A DNA stretch of 64,000 bases from Halodesulfovibrio aestuarii DSM 17919 = ATCC 29578. Its GTDB lineage: Bacteria > Desulfobacterota > Desulfovibrionia > Desulfovibrionales > Desulfovibrionaceae. This document shows positions 18,248-27,251 of this stretch, one piece after another. The stretch lies in contig NZ_ARQF01000021.1 in NCBI RefSeq assembly GCF_000384815.1, positions 1,054,001 through 1,118,000 on the forward strand, read 5' to 3'. Position numbers and translations under genes: made by a program. Each line of letters starts with the position of its first letter. The first letter of the stretch is position 1. The notes below the pieces were generated by a model. That model ran no database searches, was not told the DNA's origin, and saw only the letters and a program-made list of their open reading frames with translations.

Positions 18248-19216
18248 TTATCTTTTCCCGCCCGGATGCGCTTTGTCGTACACTTCGACAAGCTTGGCGA
18301 TGGTAAGGTGTGTGTACCGTTGCGTTGTTGTGAGTCGAGCGTGCCCGAGCAGCTCTTGCACGCTGCGCATGTCGGCTCCCGCTTCGAGAAGATGTGTTGC
18401 GAAGGAATGGCGCAGGCTGTGTGGTGACACTGCTTGCGGCAGCCCTACGCGCTTGCAGAGGTCTTCAATGATCCGTACAGCTTGGCGTCGATTCAGTCTA
18501 CCGCCACGGGCACCGAGAAACAGTGCCGGCTCCTGCCCTGTTGAATCGAGTTTGTTCCGTACAGAAGTCCATGCGGTTATGGCTTCTTTAGCGGTATCTG
18601 AAAGTGGGACAACACGTTCTTTTTCCCCCTTCCCTGTCACGCGTACGATACCGGAATTGGTATTAATGTCGTGAAGATTGAGACGCAATGCTTCGGAAAT
18701 ACGTAGTCCGGAACCGTAAAGAAGTTCCGCCAGAGCAAGGTCGCGTAGCAGTTGCTCTTTACCGTAGGCACGCTTACGGGTGGATTCTGCTTTGAGTTGC
18801 TTCCTCTTATTCAGTACTTCAAAAGTTTGGTCTACATTAAGTGCTGTCGGGTGTTTCTGCGGCGCTTTCGGATTCCGCACCCCGTCTGTCGGGATATTTT
18901 GAATGAGCTTACGCTTTGCCATGTATTTAAAGAAACCGCGCAAAGCAGATAGCTTACGTCCCATGGACGTTTTTCCAATCTGCACACGATGCAACTCTGC
19001 TAAAAAGCCGCGAATATGCTCCCGCTTAACCTTTTCGGGTGTATCCAGCGTATTCTGTGTCCGGTGCAGGTATGTTTCAAACTGATATAGATCACGCGCG
19101 TACGCTTCCACCGTGGCGCCGGAGTATCCTTTTTCAATACTCAAGTGCCCAATGTACATTTCCGCCATATCAGGAAGTTCGGGGAGTTCACCGTCAAAGT
19201 TATCGTCCGCAAACAT
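18248..19216 (-). CDS. xerC: Tyrosine recombinase XerC
   Basis: 322-residue site-specific recombinase that resolves chromosome dimers at dif with XerD. The N-terminal SAM-like core-binding domain covers about 15-105. The catalytic domain has the conserved Arg in YGSGLRISEALRL, Lys in VTGKGEKERVVPL, His-x-x-Arg in HSLRHSFATHLL, His in LGHARL and the Tyr nucleophile in TTQRYTH, so the active site is complete. The ATG at 19216 is chosen because GGAG lies eight bases upstream. It is the last gene of a minus-strand run after a CpoB-like gene and dprA. No dif site was identified in the window. Confidence 0.92.
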   Translation of the reverse strand: MFADDNFDGELPELPDMAEMYIGHLSIEKGYSGATVEAYARDLYQFETYLHRTQNTLDTPEKVKREHIRGFLAELHRVQIGKTSMGRKLSALRGFFKYMAKRKLIQNIPTDGVRNPKAPQKHPTALNVDQTFEVLNKRKQLKAESTRKRAYGKEQLLRDLALAELLYGSGLRISEALRLNLHDINTNSGIVRVTGKGEKERVVPLSDTAKEAITAWTSVRNKLDSTGQEPALFLGARGGRLNRRQAVRIIEDLCKRVGLPQAVSPHSLRHSFATHLLEAGADMRSVQELLGHARLTTTQRYTHLTIAKLVEVYDKAHPGGKR

Positions 19217-19331
19217 GTTCTTCTCCATCTGAACAACGACTATTTTCAAAATTCTTTTTAGGCAAATCAAACACTGTACAGAGCACATAGGACGAAAACG
19301 CGTTTTTTAAAAATGCAGAACGGACAGCAAG

Positions 19332-21014
19332 CTACACTTTTGCATACTTCATCCCCGGCAGCTTTCTTACCTGACCGGAAACCTCAAGCATCAGCAAAGC
19401 AGTACTTATCTGCGAGACAGGAACGGAAGTCATTCTGCTGAGCACATCAATGTGTACCGACTCCTCACCTGTAAGCAGCAGCACAATCTGTTCATCAAGC
19501 GGAGCATTGGGGTCGATGACTTTTTCTTCTAACGGCAAAATATCGGCGTGCACCCGTAATGTAGGTTTCGGTAGCACCACCCCGTCCTCATCAGCCTTAT
19601 TTATCGCAAAAGCAGATCCACGCTCGTGATGATCTGACCCCGGTTCACCTGAAACAAGCCCGCTTGCGCTAGAAGCACCGTCAACGGAATTCGTCAACGG
19701 GATCTCAATCACCTCAGGAATCGCCTGAAGCTGCTCTTCAATACTCAGTTCGTGTTCTGCGGCTGTTTCTTCCGGTTCTACATCACTTGAATGAACGGCT
19801 GAATTGACCAGTTCAACAGTATCGTCTGAAACTCCGTGTTCAGTCGAAAATTCGTCCGGAATGTTTTCCGATTCAGCAAAGGTCGCGCTATCATGACGTG
19901 TTGAAGATGCAGAGTTCGTTGGCTGTTCTGTTTCAACAGGGGCATTTACTGAGTCAGTCTCAGCGCCTACAGCAGCTACTCCCGTTGTTGTGACCGATTC
20001 TGGAAAATCCGGCATTGGAGCCACCGCCGAAGGCTGCACTGACGACCTTACAGACGCGACATTCCCTGTTCTGGTGAAGTTATCTAGCGAAATTCCGAGC
20101 AACGGTGCAATAGATACAAGAATATCGTCGCAGGAGAACACTGCGGTTGCCCCCTGACGGATAAGATCATGACAGCCGGATGAAGCACGCGATTGCATAC
20201 GCCCCGGTACAGCAAAGACCTCGCGCCCCTGTTCAAGCGCATGACGGGCAGTAATCAGGCTGCCGCTTTTAGGCATTGCCTCAATGACAAGTACTCCCAG
20301 CGACAACCCGCTAATAATGCGGTTTCGTAAAGGAAAATTACGTCCTTCAGGCGGCATATTAGGGGGAAATTCAGTAACAAGAATGCCGCGTTCTGCAATA
20401 CCGAAAAATAAGTCACTATTTTCCGGCGGGTAGATATGCGAAATACCGGTACCAAGCACCGCAACAGTGCTTCCCCATCCAGAAAGCGCATGAGTATGGG
20501 CAACAGCATCAATACCACGCGCAAGACCGGAAATCGTGGTTACGCCGCAAGCAGACAACGTTCTGCTGAGCACTTCTGCGGTACGGATACCGTCCTTTGA
20601 GCAGCGTCTGGAGCCTACGACCCCGATGGCCGGATTCTTCAGTAGTGAAAGATCGCCTTTGTAGTACAGAAAAAGTGGAGGGTCAGGAATTTCGCGAAGC
20701 AGTTCAGGATACGCAGGGTCAGACCATAGAAGCACCTCGCAGGCAACCTGCGCAGCGTTTTCCCACTCTTTTTTCGCCTGTTCCCGCCAGCGGTTGCTCA
20801 ATACAGCTTCCACCACTTTGGCAGAAATAGAAGCCCGTGCAGACCAGCCTTTAATATCATTCATAGCGGCATTGGCGGAACCATACTCGACCAATAATCG
20901 TTTGGCAGTTCTGAACCCGATACCGGCAGTATAGCGGAGAGCCAGAGAAGCCCAAAAATCTTCGCGTCTGTCTTCCGACAACGTCGCAAGACAGCTTACA
21001 GGAGTTGCATTCAT
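19332..21014 (-). CDS. dprA: DNA-processing protein DprA
   Basis: Single-strand DNA-binding RecA loader used in natural transformation, 560 residues. A helical N-terminal domain covers about 15-100. The Rossmann-like core (about 110-315) has the signature GVVGSRRCS, SGLARGIDAVAHTHAL, AVLGTGISHIYP and FPLRNRIISGLS. The C-terminal winged helix (about 505-560) ends the protein. Between core and winged helix is an acidic, Ser/Thr/Glu-rich linker of about 190 residues that makes the protein much longer than the usual 290-400. It starts 9 bases after the CpoB-like stop, so the two are cotranscribed. Confidence 0.93.
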   Translation of the reverse strand: MNATPVSCLATLSEDRREDFWASLALRYTAGIGFRTAKRLLVEYGSANAAMNDIKGWSARASISAKVVEAVLSNRWREQAKKEWENAAQVACEVLLWSDPAYPELLREIPDPPLFLYYKGDLSLLKNPAIGVVGSRRCSKDGIRTAEVLSRTLSACGVTTISGLARGIDAVAHTHALSGWGSTVAVLGTGISHIYPPENSDLFFGIAERGILVTEFPPNMPPEGRNFPLRNRIISGLSLGVLVIEAMPKSGSLITARHALEQGREVFAVPGRMQSRASSGCHDLIRQGATAVFSCDDILVSIAPLLGISLDNFTRTGNVASVRSSVQPSAVAPMPDFPESVTTTGVAAVGAETDSVNAPVETEQPTNSASSTRHDSATFAESENIPDEFSTEHGVSDDTVELVNSAVHSSDVEPEETAAEHELSIEEQLQAIPEVIEIPLTNSVDGASSASGLVSGEPGSDHHERGSAFAINKADEDGVVLPKPTLRVHADILPLEEKVIDPNAPLDEQIVLLLTGEESVHIDVLSRMTSVPVSQISTALLMLEVSGQVRKLPGMKYAKV

Positions 21015-21023
21015 ATCAATTTT

Positions 21024-22127
21024 CTAAATACCGGAAAGCATTTTACGGGCAAGACGCGCCTCGTTCGATTTTGGATATTTCTCAACTACTTTTAAAAGAT
21101 ATCGACGCGCTTCAGATAATTCATTCATCCGCTCAAAGGAATACCCAATTTTTAACATTGCTGATTTTGCCTTGCTGCTTTCGGGAAAACGATTCAGCAC
21201 TTCGCGGAACACATCCACAGCAATGAGATAATCTTTTTGCGAATAGTACGCCTCACCCACCCAATACACAGCATTCGGTGTAAGCGGATCCCGCGGAAAT
21301 TCTGTTAAAAATTCTTCAAGACGTTCACGTCCTTCTACGTAGCGCCCTTTTTCAAGCAACTCTAGCCCGTGCTTATACATGGAGGTCGAACCTGTTTTCT
21401 TTGCAGGAGGCCGCACTGTTTTTTTAGGAACCGGAACATCAGAATGCTGAGCAACAACGCGCGGCGCAGAGCTTGGCTGCGCATCTTTTGCCGTTGGGGA
21501 AGGTGTGGAAACCTCTTGCGATGAAGAAGGCACGGATGCTGCCGCTGCCTGAGGAGAAGACGCCTCGGACGGCTGGGCAGAAGAACTTGCCTTTTCGTCT
21601 ACTTGTGGCTGGGCAGAAGACTTTGTGAAAGGGTGTACAGGGCTGTCCGCATTAGTAGGAGCAGGAGGTGTTGCTGCTTCCGCTACTGAAGGCTTGGCCG
21701 ATGTTTCATCTTCAAGTTGCTGTTCGTCTGCAACAGCCTGCGAGTCTGCTTCATCCGCATTTTTTGTTGCAGGTTGTGCAGATTCATTTGCAGACGGTTC
21801 AGGATCGCCGTCATTGTCAACGCTTGTAGCGGCCGCTGTATTTGCGCCATCTGTTGGCGAAAAGACATGCACCTCCGGTGTAAGTTGAACAGATTCAGCT
21901 ATCATTTCTTCTTGCGTTGGGACAGGAAGACCAAGTTGCTTTTCTAATTTTGCTATGCGTGTCGAAAGACCGGCTTCGCGTAATGCGGCTCTTTCTCTAA
22001 AATCCAAAAAGCGTTGTTCCAGATTTTCCATCCGCCATTTCGTGCTTGCTACTTCCGTATGCATAGAGGCGGTACTACACCCGCAACATACTAAAATAAT
22101 ACTACCTACAAACAACCGCCTTTTCAT
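21024..22127 (-). CDS. CpoB/YbgF-like TPR lipoprotein
   Basis: Product of 367 residues. The N-terminus MKRRLFVGSIILVCCGC looks like a lipoprotein signal with Cys17 as the lipidated residue. A short coiled coil (about 25-70, MENLEQRFLDFRERAALREAGL) resembles the trimerising helix of YbgF/CpoB. A low-complexity Ala/Ser/Glu/Pro linker of about 160 residues follows, and then tetratricopeptide repeats (about 250-365: EKGRYVEGRERLEEFLTEFP, YSQKDYLIAVDVFREVLNRFP, LSEARRYLLKVVEKYP). CpoB coordinates outer-membrane constriction with peptidoglycan synthesis. No tol-pal genes are adjacent, so function is by similarity only. Confidence 0.8.
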   Translation of the reverse strand: MKRRLFVGSIILVCCGCSTASMHTEVASTKWRMENLEQRFLDFRERAALREAGLSTRIAKLEKQLGLPVPTQEEMIAESVQLTPEVHVFSPTDGANTAAATSVDNDGDPEPSANESAQPATKNADEADSQAVADEQQLEDETSAKPSVAEAATPPAPTNADSPVHPFTKSSAQPQVDEKASSSAQPSEASSPQAAAASVPSSSQEVSTPSPTAKDAQPSSAPRVVAQHSDVPVPKKTVRPPAKKTGSTSMYKHGLELLEKGRYVEGRERLEEFLTEFPRDPLTPNAVYWVGEAYYSQKDYLIAVDVFREVLNRFPESSKAKSAMLKIGYSFERMNELSEARRYLLKVVEKYPKSNEARLARKMLSGI

Positions 22128-22390
22128 TGCCGCTCCTCTATACCTGCCTGTTGCTATCAGGCTGTTTTCTCAATTCAGCCCCGTGCAACTGCATTTCAAC
22201 CAAATTCAGCGTACAGCATACCTGCAATTTGTTTTCAACTGAAGTTATTTTTTCAGGAAAACACAGCTGTTACACCATTTTTAGTGCATAGTAGTAGTGC
22301 AGGAAAACTTGCTTTTCGCGTATAAATGGTGCAATAAACCTGTGCTCGGCATAGAAGCCGTGCAAATGCACCCAAAGGAGTTCTTGTAGC

Positions 22391-23392
22391 ATGAATGGGC
22401 TACTCAACGATCCTCAGTATTTAGGACTTAGACTTGCAGGCTTCCTAGTCATCATGGCTATCCTTGCCGCACCGTCTCTTCCTCTGATTTCTGCTATCAG
22501 CCAAGGCATCGCTAAATCTCAAAAAAAGAGTTTTTACGATAAATTCGGCAAGCAGTTTACCCGTATGTGCCTCATTTACGGAGGCACGGCACTGGCAGTG
22601 CTCACCCTTGGATTTGCCCGTTACCTGACAATTGATCCGGTAATGTTGCAAGGCCCGTATCAATTACCACTTATTCTCTCGACGGGTGTTACCATACTCG
22701 CCGTAATAGTGTTAACCGTCTATTTCAAGGCTTGGAAGACAATGCGCAAACAAAAAGGTGCGCATATCCTCCTCGGGCTGTTAAGTTCCGTGTTGCTTTT
22801 CGCAGCAGTTCTCTGCGTCGCAATGGTAGCAAACGTCTTACAGTCTCTGGAATACTTTCTTCCTTCCATGGGAACGCCGCTTGAAATCCTGACGGCACTA
22901 ATTTCGGCTGCAAGCTCTAAAGCATTCATCACCTATATGAGTCTTGGTATCATCACAGGCTTTGCCCTGTGCGGTACTTTCGGGCAAATGTACCTGCTCG
23001 CACGCAGAGACAAAGACGATTTTGGTCGTGATTACTATAAGTTTGCCATGCCATACGCAGCAAAATGGGCTATTGGCGGTACGATACTTCAGATTGCAGC
23101 ATCCATCGTAATGCTTGTATCAACCCAGTTGCCTATACTTATTGAACAAATCACTTCGAGTGCGCCGAAAGACCTGTTGCAGAATCCAATTGTAATGACT
23201 TGGGGCTTTGCCCTTCTTCTGCCTGTCTTTGCCTGCATTCTCTGGACATTTATTGTATTGAGCGCAACACCGATGCGTAGAAAAGTCAGCGTATACTGTG
23301 CTGGAATTATTATGATAGTTACTGATATCAGCCTGCTGTTTGCAGCCTACGTTGGTATCATGATGACTGTCGCACAGCCTGTAGTCAGCTAG
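22391..23392 (+). CDS. Eight-helix membrane protein of unknown function
   Basis: 333-residue integral membrane protein with eight predicted helices (about 13-36, 59-78, 89-110, 123-149, 177-201, 223-248, 263-290 and 298-325). Loops are short and partly basic (KSQKKSFYDKFGKQFTR after the first helix; RRDKDDFGRDYYKF after the fifth). No cofactor-binding motif is obvious. A distant link to cytochrome bd-like subunits was considered but not supported by heme-ligand motifs. AAAGGAG lies 10 bases before the ATG, so translation should be efficient. It is a single-gene transcript by layout. Confidence 0.75.
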   Translation: MNGLLNDPQYLGLRLAGFLVIMAILAAPSLPLISAISQGIAKSQKKSFYDKFGKQFTRMCLIYGGTALAVLTLGFARYLTIDPVMLQGPYQLPLILSTGVTILAVIVLTVYFKAWKTMRKQKGAHILLGLLSSVLLFAAVLCVAMVANVLQSLEYFLPSMGTPLEILTALISAASSKAFITYMSLGIITGFALCGTFGQMYLLARRDKDDFGRDYYKFAMPYAAKWAIGGTILQIAASIVMLVSTQLPILIEQITSSAPKDLLQNPIVMTWGFALLLPVFACILWTFIVLSATPMRRKVSVYCAGIIMIVTDISLLFAAYVGIMMTVAQPVVS

Positions 23393-23412
23393 CTTTCAAC
23401 TCACTGCGAGCT

Positions 23413-23450
23413 TAAAAAAGCCCGACACCATGCAGGTGTCGGGCTTTTTT
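23413..23450 (+). terminator. Intrinsic terminator
   Basis: AAAAAAGCCCGACACC / GGTGTCGGGCTTTTTT stem with a four-base loop, ending in a T run. Confidence 0.95.
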
Positions 23451-23583
23451 ACTGCATCATAGATAATACATACGTTATATTAGTAATCCTTGAAGCATTT
23501 TTGCACTCCCTTATACTTAATCCGTCCTTGGCCCGACATTAAGTCTGCCCCCCAAAAAAAGGGAACCACCTTAAAGAACTTAC

Positions 23584-23629
23584 ACTTTTGTACAAAAGTC
23601 GTTGACAATATATATCGAACTGTTCAAAT
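23584..23629 (+). promoter_or_regulatory. ilvE promoter with adjacent perfect palindrome
   Basis: TTGACA at 23602-23607 and TCAAAT at 23624-23629 (spacer 16) form a plausible sigma-70 promoter. Two bases upstream of the -35 box is a perfect 16-bp palindrome, ACTTTTGTACAAAAGT (23584-23599), a likely operator for an unknown dimeric regulator. Confidence 0.55.
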
Positions 23630-23649
23630 ATTCTTCAGATTGAGTGAAT

Positions 23650-23666
23650 ATTGGTGAACCACCAAT
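23650..23666 (+). promoter_or_regulatory. Hairpin in the ilvE leader
   Basis: ATTGGTG-AAC-CACCAAT, a perfect 7-bp inverted repeat with a three-base loop, 44 bases before the ilvE start. It lies inside the transcript if the promoter at 23602 is right. Confidence 0.5.
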
Positions 23667-23710
23667 TTGAATTATAAACGGTATGCAACCGGACAGAAGA
23701 GGATTCTGGA

Positions 23711-24781
23711 ATGGACTTTAAACTTGATTTACTCCCTGAGGAAAAACGAAATTACAACTGCTTGTCAGAGCTTGAAACTCTCTCATTCGGTCAGCTGCGC
23801 AGTGATCATATGTTCGTTGCTGAGTACGAAGACGGCGAGTGGAAAAACGCGCGCATAGTTCCTTATCAGAACTTCTCTATTGCCCCTGGCGCAATGGTAC
23901 TCCATTACGGTCAGGCTCTTTTTGAAGGCGCAAAAGCATTTCAGCGCGATGGTGAACTCTACACATGGCGCTTTGACAAAAATGCAGAACGTTTGAACGA
24001 ATCTGCACGAATTCTCTGCATGCCTGAAATTCCAGTCGATTTTCAGATTGAAGCACTCAACCGCCTACTCGATATTGAACGCAACTGGTGTCCAAAAGTT
24101 GAGGAATCTTCTCTGTACATTCGTCCGTTCATGTTCGCTACACAGGACTCCCTTGGTGTGCATCCTAGCTCTAAGTACATATACTGCATCATGCTTTCCC
24201 CAAGTGGCCCTTACTACGCAGGCGGCTTCAGCAATACTGTTACCCTGCTCGTAACCGAAAAATTCCACCGCGCAACCCCGGGTGGTACCGGTGCTGCTAA
24301 AGCATGCGGTAACTACGCTGCTTCACTGCGTGCGCAGGAATTTGCAAAATCAAAAAATTGTGCTCAGGTACTCTATCTTGATACCACCAATACCTATCTT
24401 GAAGAAGTTGGTGCAATGAACCACTTCCATATCATGAAGGACGGATCTATCATCATTCCAGAATTTACCGACACAATCCTTAAGTCCATCACATCTCAAT
24501 CCGTGTTGGAACTTTTCCCGAATGCTCGTCAGGAACGCATCAAAATTGCTGACTTCCTCGAGCAGATTGAGAATGGCGAAATCATCGAAGCCGGCGGTTT
24601 CGGTACCGCAGCAGTAATTACCCCAGTTGGTAAATACGTAACCGACGACGGCAAAGAATACGTAGTAGGTGACGGCGAAATCGGTAAACACACCCGCGCC
24701 ATCTACGAAAAATACGTAAGCATGCAGCGCGGCGATATTGAAGCTCCAGAAGGATGGCTCGTTCAAGTTCCTCACTACTAG
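23711..24781 (+). CDS. ilvE: Branched-chain amino acid aminotransferase IlvE
   Basis: PLP enzyme of 356 residues that transfers amino groups between glutamate and the keto acids of Leu, Ile and Val. Family motifs are in order: APGAMVLHYGQALFEGAKAF, RPFMFATQDSLGV, the PLP lysine region GGTGAAKACGNYAASLRAQ, YLDTTNTYLEEVGAMNHF and EAGGFGTAAVITPVG. The length fits the class IV BCAT-II group. AGAGGA precedes the ATG. It has its own promoter region with a 16-bp palindrome and a terminator, so it is regulated apart from its neighbours. Confidence 0.96.
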   Translation: MDFKLDLLPEEKRNYNCLSELETLSFGQLRSDHMFVAEYEDGEWKNARIVPYQNFSIAPGAMVLHYGQALFEGAKAFQRDGELYTWRFDKNAERLNESARILCMPEIPVDFQIEALNRLLDIERNWCPKVEESSLYIRPFMFATQDSLGVHPSSKYIYCIMLSPSGPYYAGGFSNTVTLLVTEKFHRATPGGTGAAKACGNYAASLRAQEFAKSKNCAQVLYLDTTNTYLEEVGAMNHFHIMKDGSIIIPEFTDTILKSITSQSVLELFPNARQERIKIADFLEQIENGEIIEAGGFGTAAVITPVGKYVTDDGKEYVVGDGEIGKHTRAIYEKYVSMQRGDIEAPEGWLVQVPHY

Positions 24782-24803
24782 CAGCTGCACTCCTTGGTCA
24801 TAC

Positions 24804-24832
24804 AAAGGCGCCCTTTCGAGCGCCTTTTTTTA
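24804..24832 (+). terminator. Intrinsic terminator after ilvE
   Basis: AAGGCGC / GCGCCTT stem followed by a T run. Confidence 0.9.
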
Positions 24833-24874
24833 TGCCGGAAGATCACATTTTGTCTCTGTCATGTCCGAGCCGTG

Positions 24875-24988
24875 TTGCCTCCGGCGGCTGGGGGAAACCC
24901 TTTTTCAAAAGGGTTCTCCCCCAGACCCCCTTCCTAAAACTTTTACTTGCGAGACCAGCCCGTTTCATACAATTGCATGCGGCTTATG
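24875..24988 (+). repeat. Dispersed GCCTCCGGCGG-head repeat, copy 4 (left arm of inverted pair)
   Basis: 114-bp element. The head TTGCCTCCGGCGGCTGGGGG is followed by a long hairpin whose arms pair GGGGGAAACCC with GGGTTCTCCCC, then by CTTCCTAAAACTTTTACTTG and a tail ending GCGGCTTATG. The element at 25674-25787 is the same unit in reverse orientation, so the two bracket the RRM gene. Apart from this repeat and the two terminators, nothing else was seen in 24833-25174. Confidence 0.88.
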
Positions 24989-25102
24989 CGAACTACTTTA
25001 AGAGAATAACGCAGTGTTTTTTCTAGCACCGGCTACCCCTCTGTGCAGAGTTGATCAGCGCGGCATCTCGACTCCCTGATTCATTATCAGTGTAAAAGAA
25101 CA

Positions 25103-25140
25103 CAAAAAAGTCCCTGCCTTGTGGAAGGCAGGGACTTTTA
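25103..25140 (-). terminator. Intrinsic terminator of the RRM gene
   Basis: AAAAGTCCCTGCCTT / AAGGCAGGGACTTTT stem with a four-base loop. The minus strand continues into a T run. Confidence 0.92.
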
Positions 25141-25174
25141 CACACCGAAATTTGTTGTAACAGCTAAAAAACGG

Positions 25175-25435
25175 TTATGAGCGACGCGGCTCGCGTGCTT
25201 TAGCTTCGGAAAGAGTTGCTGGACGACCCATCAAGTTTTTACCATTGAGGGTTTCGATTGCAGCATCAGCTTCATCGGCATCCATATCTACAAATGCAAA
25301 CCCGCGGGAACGACCAGTTTCCTGATCTTTCATAATGCGCACACGGATAACCGTGCCACATTCTGCAAAGAAATTGCGTAAATCATCGTCTTCAGCGGAC
25401 CATGCAAGGTTACCGACAAAAATACTTTTTACCAT
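25175..25435 (-). CDS. RRM-domain RNA-binding protein
   Basis: 86-residue single RNA-recognition-motif protein of the bacterial type. RNP2 is IFVGNL at the N-terminus and RNP1 is RGFAFVDM near residue 48, both with the aromatic residues that stack on RNA. A basic tail (AKAREPRRS) follows the fold. GGAG lies 9 bases upstream of the start. Bacterial RRM proteins of this size are often cold-induced and bind single-stranded RNA. The role here is unknown. The gene with its terminator sits between two inverted copies of a 114-bp repeat. Confidence 0.93.
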   Translation of the reverse strand: MVKSIFVGNLAWSAEDDDLRNFFAECGTVIRVRIMKDQETGRSRGFAFVDMDADEADAAIETLNGKNLMGRPATLSEAKAREPRRS

Positions 25436-25673
25436 CTAGATTCTCCATAAAATTTCACGGTTCTCCCGTGGTTCTGCTGCAATATACCCAATTCAGCCAT
25501 GGTCGCAACGAAAATATGTGCCTCCCAAAATATCCCGCCGCAACGGTCAGGCCAAAAAAATTTCATTACTACGCCTACAGCACCGGAACGAAACCAGCAG
25601 GAATTAATAAAAAATACCACACTATGGTCATACATTTAGGAACTCAATATATCCGATACGTAAGGTAGTGGGA

Positions 25674-25787
25674 CATAAGCCGCGAGGTTCCGCAAAAAAA
25701 GTGCTGACCTCGCAAGTAAAAGTTTTAGGAAAGGGGTCTGGGGGAGAACCCTTTTGCAAAAGGGTTTCCCCCAGCCGCCGGAGGCAA
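25674..25787 (-). repeat. Dispersed GCCTCCGGCGG-head repeat, copy 5 (right arm of inverted pair)
   Basis: Reverse-orientation copy of the 24875-24988 element, the same length of 114 bp and almost identical over the head, hairpin and CTAAAACTTTTACTTGCGAG stretch. The tails are less alike but both end in GCGGCTTATG. The rest of 25436-25862 holds only the argH terminator. Confidence 0.88.
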
Positions 25788-25812
25788 AAAAAGGCTGTTA
25801 TTCAAACGGCAC

Positions 25813-25843
25813 AAAAAAAGGGACAGCAAATGCTGTCCCTTTT
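25813..25843 (-). terminator. Intrinsic terminator after argH
   Basis: AAAAGGGACAGCA / TGCTGTCCCTTTT stem. The minus strand reads into a long T run. Confidence 0.93.
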
Positions 25844-25862
25844 AGATTCTATATTGTTCGAC

Positions 25863-27242
25863 TTAGCTGAGCCAGCCGTTCAATTCTGCTATTTGTGCAC
25901 GCACAGCATCGGGGCCGGTACCGCCCTGAGTTTTGCGTCGGGCAACAGCATTCTTGTAGGAGAGTACTTCGTACACATCGTCTGAGATAAGATCAGAAAC
26001 AGTATTGAACTCTTCGATACTGAGATCTTCGAGTCCCTTGTTTTTGTCTTCAGCAAGCGCCACCGCAGCGCCTGTGATGTGGTGAGCTTCACGGAACGGA
26101 ACACCTTTGCCTACAAGGTAGTCAGCGAGTTCTGTTGCGTTAAGGAAGCCCTGCTTGAGCACTTCTTCCATGCGTTTTGTATTAAAACGCAATTCAGAGA
26201 GCATACCTGCCATAATAGCGAGGGATGTTGATACTGTTTTATCAGTATCAATAAACGGCTCTTTATCTTCCTGCATGTCACGGTTGTAGGTCATTGGAAG
26301 ACCTTTAACTGTGGCGAGCAGGTTCATGAGTGCACCGAAGGTACGCCCCACTTTACCGCGCATGATCTCCGAAACATCCGGATTTTTCTTCTGCGGCATG
26401 ATGCTTGAGCCGGTGGCGTAGGCATCTGGCAGATAGATGTACCCGAAGTTAGGGTTTGCCCAGTATACAAGCTCTTCGTTAAGACGAGAAAGATGCGTCA
26501 TAACGAGTGAACCGGCGAATAAGGATTCCAGAACAAAATCTCTGTCGGACACCGCATCCATAGAGTTTTTGAAGGTTCCGTACATGCCGAGTTCTTCTGC
26601 TACTGAGGCAGGATCAAGCGGATATGTAGTGCCTGCAAGTGCTGCTGCACCAAGCGGACACACACGAGCGCGTTTATCGCAGTCTACAAGGCGATCGAAA
26701 TCGCGTGTAAGCATCCATGCGTAGGCAAGAAGATGATGTGCAAGGGATACAGGCTGTGCTGGCTGCATGTGAGTGCAACCCGGAAGCAAGGTATCCACGT
26801 GCTCTTCAGCCTGTTTTACAAGCTCAGCAACTACGCCTTTAATAAGCTCCTGCCATTCACGGATAGAATCAGAAACATACAGACGGAAATCAAGTGCCAC
26901 CTGATCGTTTCTGGAACGTCCGGTGTGCAGGCGTTTGCCGGCATCACCAATGAGTTCGGAAAGACGGCTTTCAATGTTCATGTGAACATCTTCGTACTCA
27001 GTTTTCCACTGAAACGTACCGTCTTCAATTTCCTTTAGAATAGCATCAAGGCCGGATACAATAGAATCTGCATCTTCCTGAGAAATAACCTGCTGACGGG
27101 CAAGCATACGCGCATGGGCTTTAGACCCTGCGATATCCTGCCTGTAGAGGTTTCTGTCGTAGGAAACGGATTCTGTATATTCTTCTACGAGCGCAGCGGT
27201 TTTCTGACGAAAACGTCCGCCCCACATCTTTTTTTCTGCCAT
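25863..27242 (-). CDS. argH: Argininosuccinate lyase
   Basis: Final enzyme of arginine synthesis, splitting argininosuccinate into arginine and fumarate. At 459 residues it has the family length. Motifs: MWGGRF at the start, [16 protein letters not shown] (active-site region), TCMQPAQP-type sequence seen as [16 protein letters not shown], and the fumarase-superfamily signature [12 protein letters not shown] with the flexible catalytic loop. It starts 9 bases after argG, and argF lies further upstream on the same strand, giving the order argF-argG-argH. An intrinsic terminator follows. Confidence 0.97.
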   Translation of the reverse strand: MAEKKMWGGRFRQKTAALVEEYTESVSYDRNLYRQDIAGSKAHARMLARQQVISQEDADSIVSGLDAILKEIEDGTFQWKTEYEDVHMNIESRLSELIGDAGKRLHTGRSRNDQVALDFRLYVSDSIREWQELIKGVVAELVKQAEEHVDTLLPGCTHMQPAQPVSLAHHLLAYAWMLTRDFDRLVDCDKRARVCPLGAAALAGTTYPLDPASVAEELGMYGTFKNSMDAVSDRDFVLESLFAGSLVMTHLSRLNEELVYWANPNFGYIYLPDAYATGSSIMPQKKNPDVSEIMRGKVGRTFGALMNLLATVKGLPMTYNRDMQEDKEPFIDTDKTVSTSLAIMAGMLSELRFNTKRMEEVLKQGFLNATELADYLVGKGVPFREAHHITGAAVALAEDKNKGLEDLSIEEFNTVSDLISDDVYEVLSYKNAVARRKTQGGTGPDAVRAQIAELNGWLS

Positions 27243-27251
27243 GATGAGAAC

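Noticed and set aside
24875-25787. Inverted 114-bp repeats as ends of an insertion sequence
   Set aside because: The enclosed segment has only an RRM gene and no transposase, and related single copies occur elsewhere without partners.
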